A DNA stretch of 19,662 nt from Chloroflexota bacterium. GTDB taxonomy: Bacteria; Chloroflexota; Dehalococcoidia; SM23-28-2; RBG-16-64-32. The notes under the pieces are model-generated. The model saw only the letters and a program-made list of their open reading frames with translations. It did no database searches and had not been told where the DNA came from. The stretch is taken from NCBI GenBank assembly GCA_005882715.1, contig VBEI01000007.1, positions 1 to 19,662 on the forward strand, in the 5' to 3' direction. Of this stretch, positions 13,711-19,662 are shown one piece after another; position 1 is the first letter of the stretch; each line of letters begins with the position of its first letter. The position numbers and the translations under genes are program-made.

Positions 13711-14193
13711 TTGCTAATAGCCATCTATCCCGGCAGATTCGACCCCGTGACTAATGGCCACGTCGATATCGCGCAGAGAACCTCCACGCTTTTCGAGCGT
13801 CTTGTCATCGCCGTATACGATATGAACGAAGACAAGTGCTTATTTAGCACCGACGACCGAGTCAGTCTCTTCCGGGATGCGGTCAGGCACCTTCGCAACG
13901 TCGAGGTAAAGGCTTTCTCGGGTCTTGTTGTTGATTTCGCTCGGCGGGAGCAAGCGAAGGTACTGGTGCGCGGGATCCGTGCTGTCACTGACTTCGAAGC
14001 CGAGCTGGACATGGCACTCATGAACAAGAAGATGGCGCCCGAGATTGAGTCTGTATACATGATGGCCAGCCTAGAACATTTATACGTCAGCGGCCATCGC
14101 ATTCGTGAGGTAGCTAGCTTGGGCTATGACGTCGGGGAACTGGTACCACCACATGTTGGCAAGGCCCTCGAAAAGAAATTTGCGAAACAATGA
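13711..14193 (+). CDS. coaD: Phosphopantetheine adenylyltransferase
   Basis: The protein is 160 residues, the normal length. It transfers AMP from ATP to 4'-phosphopantetheine, the penultimate step of CoA synthesis, in the cytoplasm. It shows the nucleotidyltransferase motif YPGRFDPVTNGH (6-17), Lys42, and RGIRAVTDFEAE (87-98). The third motif, usually ISSSxVRE, reads VSGHRIRE (126-133), and the preceding PS is AS, a noticeable departure. The start is TTG 13711, fixed by AGGAGG at 13699-13704 with 6 nt spacing and by the frame; the ATG at 13707 is out of frame. The coiled-coil gene follows about 30 bases later. Confidence 0.95.
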   Translation: MLIAIYPGRFDPVTNGHVDIAQRTSTLFERLVIAVYDMNEDKCLFSTDDRVSLFRDAVRHLRNVEVKAFSGLVVDFARREQAKVLVRGIRAVTDFEAELDMALMNKKMAPEIESVYMMASLEHLYVSGHRIREVASLGYDVGELVPPHVGKALEKKFAKQ

Positions 14194-14229
14194 ACGAAGA
14201 GCCGGAGCCCGCCCCTTAGGTTATTGCTG

Positions 14230-14757
14230 TTGGATATTTTGCATTTAATTGACCGGCTGGAAGAGATGGCCTCAGAGGCGCGACGGTTGCCCGTCGGCGG
14301 GGGCCTTGTTATCTCCCGACAGCGCCTGCTCGACGTAATTGATCGAATGCGGGTCGCGGTCCCCCGCGAAGTGTACGATGCACGCGATGTGCTCCAGCGC
14401 CGGGAGCAGCTGCTAGAAGCCGCGCAGCAGGAAGTTGCTCACTTAGTTGAGGAGTCGAAGACGGAAATTGAGAAGCGGCTTGAGCAAACCGAGGTCGTGA
14501 AGGTGGCCGAAGAGCGTGCCCGAGAGGTCCTCGCCCAAGCGCAAACGCGAGCCCAGGACCTACTGAGGAGCGCCGAAGAGCAGGCGCGCGGCCGCCTTGA
14601 TGACGCGCAGCAGTCAAGCCGCTCTCAAATGCGGGAGGCGGATGTTTACGCGCTGCAGACTTTGAAGCGTCTCGAGCAAGAGTTGGATGGCTTCATGACA
14701 ACCGTTCGTAGGGGTATAAATGCGCTCGAGCAACGCGCTGCGGAGCGCCCCGGCTAG
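14230..14757 (+). CDS. Coiled-coil protein, DivIVA/ATP-synthase-b-like, often next to coaD in Chloroflexota
   Basis: The protein is about 175 residues and starts MDILHLIDRLEE if TTG 14230 is used. TTG 14224 would add two residues. I chose 14230 from remembered homologues that begin MDIL; no good ribosome binding site decides it. The N-terminal about 55 residues form a compact helical domain with a VISRQRLLDVIDRMRVAVP core. Residues 60-175 are a long Glu/Gln/Arg/Ala-rich coiled coil. It has no membrane segment and no Walker motif, so automatic labels such as ATPase are not supported. It is the last gene of the 10911-14757 run and its stop codon overlaps that of the converging metalloprotease gene (CTAG). 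The role is unknown; a scaffolding or cell-division function is only a guess. Confidence 0.85.
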   Translation: MDILHLIDRLEEMASEARRLPVGGGLVISRQRLLDVIDRMRVAVPREVYDARDVLQRREQLLEAAQQEVAHLVEESKTEIEKRLEQTEVVKVAEERAREVLAQAQTRAQDLLRSAEEQARGRLDDAQQSSRSQMREADVYALQTLKRLEQELDGFMTTVRRGINALEQRAAERPG

Positions 14758-16718
14758 AGCGGCGAGAGCTGGTCATCTCTCTTGCGGGAGATCCATGCTG
14801 CTATGCCGATACCTCCACCGCAGATGGCGAAGACTAGGGCGAAGACAAGCAGCTTCCGAAAAGCCATACCGGATGCACTCTGGGCTTTCTCCGCTGCCTG
14901 ATTGGCGTGATTTAGCGCTGCTTGGAAATCGCCCCTCGTGAATGCTTCCGAGGCGTGGGTCAAGTCATTGTGGGGATCGGCCCCTATCAATCCGAGTCGC
15001 TTCCAGAGATCGCGCCTGGCTTCTACCTGCTCGCGCGACGACGCATAGGCATCTATCGCCCGGTCAGCGTCCGCGAGCATTCGGCGTCCCTTGTCAAACT
15101 CCCAATTATGAATCGAATCACTGATTACGGACGGGACTGAAAGGCCCCGGTCTTCAGCGTCACGCGTTAAGTCAGTCAGCGCTTGCTTCAGTCCTTCATA
15201 GCGGGCGAGCTCGGATTCTGCCTCGTCAGTTGCGGCCATTGCGTTGTCGAAGCGCCAAGCGTCGATATTCGCCTGTATCTGGTCAGGCAGATCGTGAGAC
15301 AAGGATTTGTCTGCCGCTCGCCCGAGTAGTTCCCGCAAACGCTGTTGCGCTTCGACTCGCTTGGTCAAGACCGGCCCGATGGACGGTGGGAATATCCATT
15401 CGGCGAAGAGATTGTCCACTCGCTTCCCACCAATCTTCTCGACAAGGTCTAAATAGCGCTTGCTGTCGGCGGGCTTTTCCGAGGCCGCTAGGGCCGCGTT
15501 TACCTGCCGGAGCACTCCATCTCCAACTTCGGCCTGAAGAAGATGGAGAAAGCGCAGAGACCGATCATAGCCAGCGTTTTCAACGTTCAGTGCCGATTCA
15601 TTCGCGCCGATGAGAGACGAGACGTCGCCCCATTCGTCCAACCGCAGATCCGTGGCGGCAGGCTCCTTCTCGGGAGGCTGGCTCTGCACGAGGCCCGCAG
15701 GTAATGCGCCTGCAGCTTCTTCAGCGATGAGCTGGGCGAAACCTTCAGAAAGCCATCGTTTTCCGTAGATTCCAGACCAAAGATGCGCCAGCTCGTGTAG
15801 GACCGTGATGTCGTCCGCGGCCGGTGAAACAATCACGCTGCAGTTGCGTGGTTGACCACACGATGTTATCCCTTCATACCCGAGGACCGCGCGCTGTCCT
15901 CCCTGGGCAATTCTCACGGTCGAAGGTCCTGGGTATGGAAACCCATAGAGATCCTGAATCAGGGGAAGCCCCGTGGCTACCAGGTCCTTCAGGTGTTGCG
16001 CTACCCCACCTTCTCCCTGGAAGTAACTCATTGTTACAGAGACGTTTTTCGGCCCCATCGGCACGTCGAAGCCAAAGCTTGCGGTTGCGTCCGGCCGGCT
16101 TACTTCGAGTATCGCTGCGAGGAATGCCGCGTCGGCGCCAGAGCAGGTGAAGGTCGTCCCATTTTGAGTGCATTGACCAGCTTCAAGGATTACGTTCCAG
16201 CCATTGGGAGCGGGCGACGATACGGTCACCGTGGATTCGTCGCCGCCTGCGATCACCGGCAAATAAACGTATGACGGCGTAACAAGCAATGATGGCGCTC
16301 GAACGTTAGCGAGTTCATAGCTTAGGGTAAAGCTGTAACTCTCGCCGTAAAATACGGCCTGATTGAACGAAACATATGCCGAAACGGTCGGGCTCCGACC
16401 CGGCTCGCCTAGACTGACAGCTAGCGGTTCACCCGAGGAGGACGTTGCCGAGACCGCAGAGGCGCCGCGCAATACCGGTATGGTGAGGTTTTCGTAGAAG
16501 AACACCGTGCCTTCGCCGTCGGCGGTTGTCTGCGGATCGTTGTTCTCGAACAAGACATCCCACACGACGCGCACCGGCCCTTGCCCGGGCCGCACGTCAT
16601 ATGAAACGTGCGATTTAATGTGTACAGGGTCCTCCGCTGCGGCTGGGCTCGGGGCCCTCGAAGCGAGCACTAACGCGAGGGCCGCTGCGGGGAGTCCCAA
16701 CCAGCGCCAGGTTCCCAT
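14754..16718 (-). CDS. Membrane-anchored extracellular HExxH metalloprotease (gluzincin-like)
   Basis: The protein is 654 residues. A signal peptide spans 1-28 (ALALVLASRAPSPAAAED). A beta-rich N-terminal half runs from about 30 to 225. The zinc motif HELAH is at 308-312, and the third ligand is probably Glu325 in WLSEGFAQ. The spacing of 12 residues is shorter than the 18 of M1 aminopeptidases and fits the broader peptidase-MA type. Residues about 470-615 form helical units in which IDAWRFDNA, IHNWEFDKG and TRGDFQAALNHA look repeated. A C-terminal membrane helix (623-643) and a basic tail SRKR anchor it with the catalytic part outside. It lies one base after the SRPBCC stop, so it is probably co-transcribed with it. 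The substrate is unknown. Confidence 0.88.
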   Translation of the reverse strand: MGTWRWLGLPAAALALVLASRAPSPAAAEDPVHIKSHVSYDVRPGQGPVRVVWDVLFENNDPQTTADGEGTVFFYENLTIPVLRGASAVSATSSSGEPLAVSLGEPGRSPTVSAYVSFNQAVFYGESYSFTLSYELANVRAPSLLVTPSYVYLPVIAGGDESTVTVSSPAPNGWNVILEAGQCTQNGTTFTCSGADAAFLAAILEVSRPDATASFGFDVPMGPKNVSVTMSYFQGEGGVAQHLKDLVATGLPLIQDLYGFPYPGPSTVRIAQGGQRAVLGYEGITSCGQPRNCSVIVSPAADDITVLHELAHLWSGIYGKRWLSEGFAQLIAEEAAGALPAGLVQSQPPEKEPAATDLRLDEWGDVSSLIGANESALNVENAGYDRSLRFLHLLQAEVGDGVLRQVNAALAASEKPADSKRYLDLVEKIGGKRVDNLFAEWIFPPSIGPVLTKRVEAQQRLRELLGRAADKSLSHDLPDQIQANIDAWRFDNAMAATDEAESELARYEGLKQALTDLTRDAEDRGLSVPSVISDSIHNWEFDKGRRMLADADRAIDAYASSREQVEARRDLWKRLGLIGADPHNDLTHASEAFTRGDFQAALNHANQAAEKAQSASGMAFRKLLVFALVFAICGGGIGIAAWISRKRDDQLSPL

Positions 16719-16719
16719 C

Positions 16720-17211
16720 TCAATCGGCCGCAGGCGTCGCCTCCTCGTGCGGTCCGTCCGTTTCCTCGGACGGAAACGCAGAATCTAGCTTCTCGAGGGC
16801 CGCATTGAGACCTTGCTTCTGGTATCCGCGCCAGAACAGTAATCCCAACAGCCAGCCCTTAATCCCGTGGGTGGAGGCTCTTGCCATAAGGTCTACCCGC
16901 GTCGCCTCACCCTCCGGCTGTAGGCGAAAGGCCTGGGATTCGAGCGTAATCCCGTATCGCTCACTCTCATCACGAACCGGAGTGAATTCGATATATTCAG
17001 GAACTACCCAGGCTGTGATTAGGAACTCGAACGCCTCGCCCTCATCAGTGCAGGCTCTAAACTGGGTTTCCGGGCCGTGCGTCTGCTTCGATACAAATTC
17101 AATGCTTGACCATGCGGAGTTCCATCGCCGCGCATTGGCTATGTCCGAAAGAAGCGCCCAAATGTCCTCGCGCGGCGCCTTTATCACCCGTGAGGCGGAC
17201 GTCGAGGGCAT
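16720..17211 (-). CDS. SRPBCC (START/Bet v1-like) family protein
   Basis: The protein is 163 residues with the usual opening of polyketide-cyclase/START-like small proteins, ASRVIKAPREDIWALLSDIANARRWN, here at 5-30. A central beta sheet and a long C-terminal helix follow (GYQKQGLNAALEKLDSAF). These folds bind hydrophobic ligands in a cavity. I chose ATG 17211 rather than the upstream in-frame ATG at 17295. The longer form would overlap the preceding methyltransferase by 82 bases and add a tail not seen in the family. The chosen start also lies 2 bases after that gene's TAG and has GGAGG 12 nt upstream. The last 20 residues are acidic and probably disordered. Confidence 0.85.
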   Translation of the reverse strand: MPSTSASRVIKAPREDIWALLSDIANARRWNSAWSSIEFVSKQTHGPETQFRACTDEGEAFEFLITAWVVPEYIEFTPVRDESERYGITLESQAFRLQPEGEATRVDLMARASTHGIKGWLLGLLFWRGYQKQGLNAALEKLDSAFPSEETDGPHEEATPAAD

Positions 17212-17213
17212 CG

Positions 17214-17945
17214 CTAGCGGTATCCTCCGTAAATTGAGTGCCCGGCACGCAGCCAGAAGCAGTCCACCAACGCGAACCCGGCCTCCTCGAGCCATTTAAG
17301 CTGCTCGAAGACGGGGTAAGGCATCTCCCCGTCCTTCTTGTCCACGAGCCAAGTCGGGCGCCAGCCCTCTTTAGTGGCTCTTTCATAGCCGTTGAGAGAA
17401 CCCACGACCGCCAAAGATTGATCGCGCGCTAGTTCGTCCCATTGCGTGGCGAATGATCGCCGCACGGATTGGGACGACGTAGCGATGATGTCGGCGACCA
17501 GAAGCGCCCCGCCGCCCTCGAGCTTCTCGGCCAGTTCCCGAAACAGGCGCCGCTTGCGCTCGGCTTCAAGGTGATGAAGGGCCATCGAGGAGAGCACACA
17601 GCGCACCGGCGAAGGCAGCCCATCAATCCAATCATCCGCATCAAGATTGAACGCCAGCACCCGTGCTCGATCGCCGAAGTGCGCGAGCCTCGAGGCCGCG
17701 TTTGTGCGCATCAGCTCCGACCCATCCAGTGCGACCACATGTGAGCGGGGAAAGCGGCTCAGGATCGCCTCGCAAAGGAGACCCTCACCGGCGCACAGAT
17801 CAGCCACCGTGAATGCTTCTTCGGGCGCGGCTGGGATGAGATCGAGTAACGCGCGCGTTTGCTCTGCGCGCGCCGGGACCGCGATTTCCGCCAGATCTAG
17901 GAAATCACGGGAGTCCGTCTCGGTCCAGACGGGCTGCTCCGTCAT
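17214..17945 (-). CDS. Class I SAM-dependent methyltransferase
   Basis: The protein is 243 residues. SAM-binding motif I is VADLCAGEGLLCEAIL (47-62), the acidic residue after strand 2 is in VVALDGSELM, and the later strand CVLSSMALHHLEAE is typical of methyltransferase type 11/12 proteins. The C-terminal part (YPVFEQLKWLEEAGFALVD) is characteristic of small-molecule or tRNA-modifying enzymes, and YGGYR ends the protein. The acceptor is not identifiable. It is unrelated in detail to the methyltransferase at 7896-8672. ATG 17945 opens the run MTase - SRPBCC - metalloprotease, downstream of leuS with a 111-base gap that holds an inverted repeat. Confidence 0.9.
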   Translation of the reverse strand: MTEQPVWTETDSRDFLDLAEIAVPARAEQTRALLDLIPAAPEEAFTVADLCAGEGLLCEAILSRFPRSHVVALDGSELMRTNAASRLAHFGDRARVLAFNLDADDWIDGLPSPVRCVLSSMALHHLEAERKRRLFRELAEKLEGGGALLVADIIATSSQSVRRSFATQWDELARDQSLAVVGSLNGYERATKEGWRPTWLVDKKDGEMPYPVFEQLKWLEEAGFALVDCFWLRAGHSIYGGYR

Positions 17946-17975
17946 CGCGTAACAGTTTACCCGACGGATTACGCG
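17946..17975. promoter_or_regulatory. 7-bp inverted repeat immediately upstream of the methyltransferase start
   Basis: CGCGTAA (17946-17952) and TTACGCG (17969-17975) are perfect inverted arms 16 bases apart, directly abutting the ATG at 17945. Further upstream, 17983-18011 contains GGAGTCACCTTAC and GGAGTCATTAC, a 12-13 base near-repeat. These could be regulator sites in the only sizeable gap of this cluster. No clear promoter hexamers were found. Confidence 0.25.
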
Positions 17976-18056
17976 ACTTGAGCGGAGTCACCTTACGGAG
18001 TCATTACGGATTCGCCGGAAATACGACCGACTAAAATTACGATTTGCTGTGGCGAT

Positions 18057-19662
18057 CTACCCGCTCGTAACAAAATTGACGAGCTTGCCCGGAACGTAGA
18101 CCACGCGCCGAAGCTCGTTGTTGTTCAGATGCTTCTGCACGGCAGGGCTGGCCTGCGCGAGCTCTTTGGCGCGTGCCTCATCGATGCCCGCCGACACCCG
18201 GATGCGGTCGCGCACTTTGCCGTTAACCTGCACGACCAGTGTCACCTCTTCTTCTCGCGCCAGGCCTTCGTCCCATGCCGGCCACGACTGCGCATGCACG
18301 CTGTACGGCCGGCCGCTTCGCTCCCAAAGTTCCTCGGCGATCTGCGGCGCGAGGGGCGCTAACATCAGCAGTAGCGCTTGGACAGACTCGGCCCACGCCA
18401 CGCGATCAGCGGAGCCAGCGTCTCTCGCATGCGTCATTTCGTTCGTCATTTCCATTAGCGCAGCGATCAGCGTGTTGAAGCGGAAATGCTCGATGTCCTC
18501 AGTCACCCGCCTGATGGTCTTGTGCGTGATGTGCCGCAGCTCGCGCGACGAATCGTCCCCAAAGGTCGGCTCGCTTTGAACCAAGTTCCAAACGCGGTTT
18601 AACCAGCGCTCAATCCCGGAGATTCCCTCTAACCCAAAGGGCCCGCCCTGGTCCCAGGGGCCGATGAACATCAGGTAAAGCCGGAAAACGTCTGCTCCGT
18701 AGCGCTCTACCTGCTCGTCCGGCGCGACCACGTTGCCCCGCGACTTCGACATTCGCTGCCCGTCTGGGCCAAGGATCTGGCCCTGATTGAACAGTCGTAG
18801 GAATGGCTCATCTCCTTGCACGAGCCCCATGTCCCGAATCGCCTTCCAGAAGAAGCGCGCGTAAAGCAGGTGCATGACGGCGTGCTCGGCGCCGCCGGTG
18901 TACTGATCGACAGGCAGCCAGCGCCTTGCCAGCCCCGGGTCGACCGGCCCGCGATCGTAGTGTGGACTGAGATACCGGATGAAGTACCAGTTGGAGTCCA
19001 TGAAGGTGTCCATGGTGTCCGTCTCTCGCTTCGCCGGCCTGCCGCACTTCGGGCACGCCGTGTTCACGAACGCCTCATGCCTCACCAGCGGCGAATCGCC
19101 CGTGGGCTTAAACTCCGCGTCCTCCGGCAGCAACACCGGCAACTGGTTCTCGGGCACCGGTACGATCCCGTCAGTGGGGCAATGGACCATTGGGATGGGC
19201 GTGCCCCAGTAGCGCTGGCGAGAGATCAGGTAATCCCGCAAGCGATAGCTTACTGTCCGTTTGCCCCATCCCTTCTCCTCGACGAATTCGGCTATCGCCT
19301 TTTTTCCCTCTTCGCTCGGCAGGCCGTCGAACTGCCCGGAGTTCACCATCGTCCCTGGCTCGACATGTGCCTGCTCCAACTCTTGACCTGACCACTCGGG
19401 AGGGGCGATGACGACCGGAACCGGCAGCCCGTATTTGTTCGCGAACTCGAAGTCGCGCTCGTCGTGTGCGGGCACGCCCATCACGGCACCCGTCCCGTAC
19501 CAGAGCAACGCGTAGTCGGCGATCCAGATAGGGACTTCCTGCCCCGAAAGCAGGTTCCGGCAGTAAGCGCCCGTAAAGACGCCCGTCTTCTGGCGGTCCG
19601 TGCTCAGCCGTTCGATCTCCGTCTGCTTACGCGCCTGCTCGATGTAGGCCTCCACCTCCGCC
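18057..19662 (-). CDS. leuS: Leucyl-tRNA synthetase, C-terminal part (truncated by window edge)
   Basis: A class I synthetase charging tRNA-Leu. The 535 codons present run without interruption to the window edge, so the N-terminal part with the HIGH motif lies outside. Visible in order: the end of the CP1 editing domain with GTGAVMGVPAHDERDFEFA, the WGTPIPMVHCP segment, a CPKCGRPAKRETDTMDTFMD zinc-type stretch, the KMSKS-type loop QRMSKSRGNVV, the anticodon-binding helical bundle, and the C-terminal domain VVQVNGKVRDRI. These are typical of bacterial LeuRS (usually 800-870 residues). A GTG at 19655 is internal and not the start. The stop TAG lies at 18059-18057, with no evident terminator downstream before the methyltransferase gene. 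Confidence 0.97.
   Translation of the reverse strand, partial: AEVEAYIEQARKQTEIERLSTDRQKTGVFTGAYCRNLLSGQEVPIWIADYALLWYGTGAVMGVPAHDERDFEFANKYGLPVPVVIAPPEWSGQELEQAHVEPGTMVNSGQFDGLPSEEGKKAIAEFVEEKGWGKRTVSYRLRDYLISRQRYWGTPIPMVHCPTDGIVPVPENQLPVLLPEDAEFKPTGDSPLVRHEAFVNTACPKCGRPAKRETDTMDTFMDSNWYFIRYLSPHYDRGPVDPGLARRWLPVDQYTGGAEHAVMHLLYARFFWKAIRDMGLVQGDEPFLRLFNQGQILGPDGQRMSKSRGNVVAPDEQVERYGADVFRLYLMFIGPWDQGGPFGLEGISGIERWLNRVWNLVQSEPTFGDDSSRELRHITHKTIRRVTEDIEHFRFNTLIAALMEMTNEMTHARDAGSADRVAWAESVQALLLMLAPLAPQIAEELWERSGRPYSVHAQSWPAWDEGLAREEEVTLVVQVNGKVRDRIRVSAGIDEARAKELAQASPAVQKHLNNNELRRVVYVPGKLVNFVTSG

Noticed and set aside
17212..17295. N-terminal extension of the SRPBCC protein from ATG 17295
   Set aside because: It lies inside the methyltransferase gene and adds a basic segment before the normal family start; ATG 17211 fits better.
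19653..19655. GTG at 19655 as the leuS start
   Set aside because: The frame continues upstream to the edge and the protein opens in the middle of the LeuRS editing domain, so the gene is simply truncated by the window.

Overview
The window is a dense piece of a GC-rich bacterial chromosome. It holds 18 convincing protein-coding genes plus one doubtful leader ORF, no gap longer than about 240 bases, and no tRNA, rRNA, IS element or CRISPR array that I can see. The best lineage guess is Chloroflexota, possibly near Dehalococcoidia. The grounds are the order GH18-like membrane protein / rsmD / coaD / short coiled-coil protein beginning MDILHLIDRLEE, the DUF1786 protein, and the TTG and GTG starts. 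This is inference from remembered gene order, not from a search.

Layout. (1) 1-2054, minus strand: a DUF1786 ASKHA-like protein followed by an HSL-type alpha/beta hydrolase cut by the left edge. (2) 2188-4552, plus strand: two secreted proteins of unknown role. The first has three cysteine-bracketed DUF5666-like repeats and its own terminator. The second is acidic, with 42-residue thrombospondin-3-like repeats. (3) 10672 down to 4607, minus strand: greA, lysS, a SAM methyltransferase, a HAD phosphatase, an MNT-type nucleotidyltransferase, a Nudix hydrolase and serS. The genes from lysS to the Nudix gene are tightly packed, with three 4-base start/stop overlaps. The run ends at a strong hairpin shared with the converging secreted-protein gene. 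(4) 10911-14757, plus strand: a large membrane-anchored GH18-like protein, rsmD, coaD and a coiled-coil protein. (5) 19662 down to 14754, minus strand: leuS (C-terminal part only), a second methyltransferase, an SRPBCC protein and a membrane-anchored HExxH metalloprotease. The last gene meets the plus-strand coiled-coil gene in a 4-base overlap of stop codons.

Most of the window is housekeeping: two complete and one partial aminoacyl-tRNA synthetase, a transcription elongation factor, an rRNA methyltransferase and a CoA biosynthesis enzyme. Envelope and secreted proteins are interleaved. The most interesting signal is regulatory. A near-consensus promoter upstream of greA would make an RNA that runs into a strong intrinsic terminator after about 50 nt, before greA starts. 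That layout resembles the Escherichia coli greA leader that yields GraL. A second intrinsic terminator lies between greA and lysS, only 6 nt before the lysS start codon. The GreA protein also lacks the two acidic residues that normally sit at the tip of its coiled coil. Together these suggest an unusual, possibly self-regulating greA-lysS unit.
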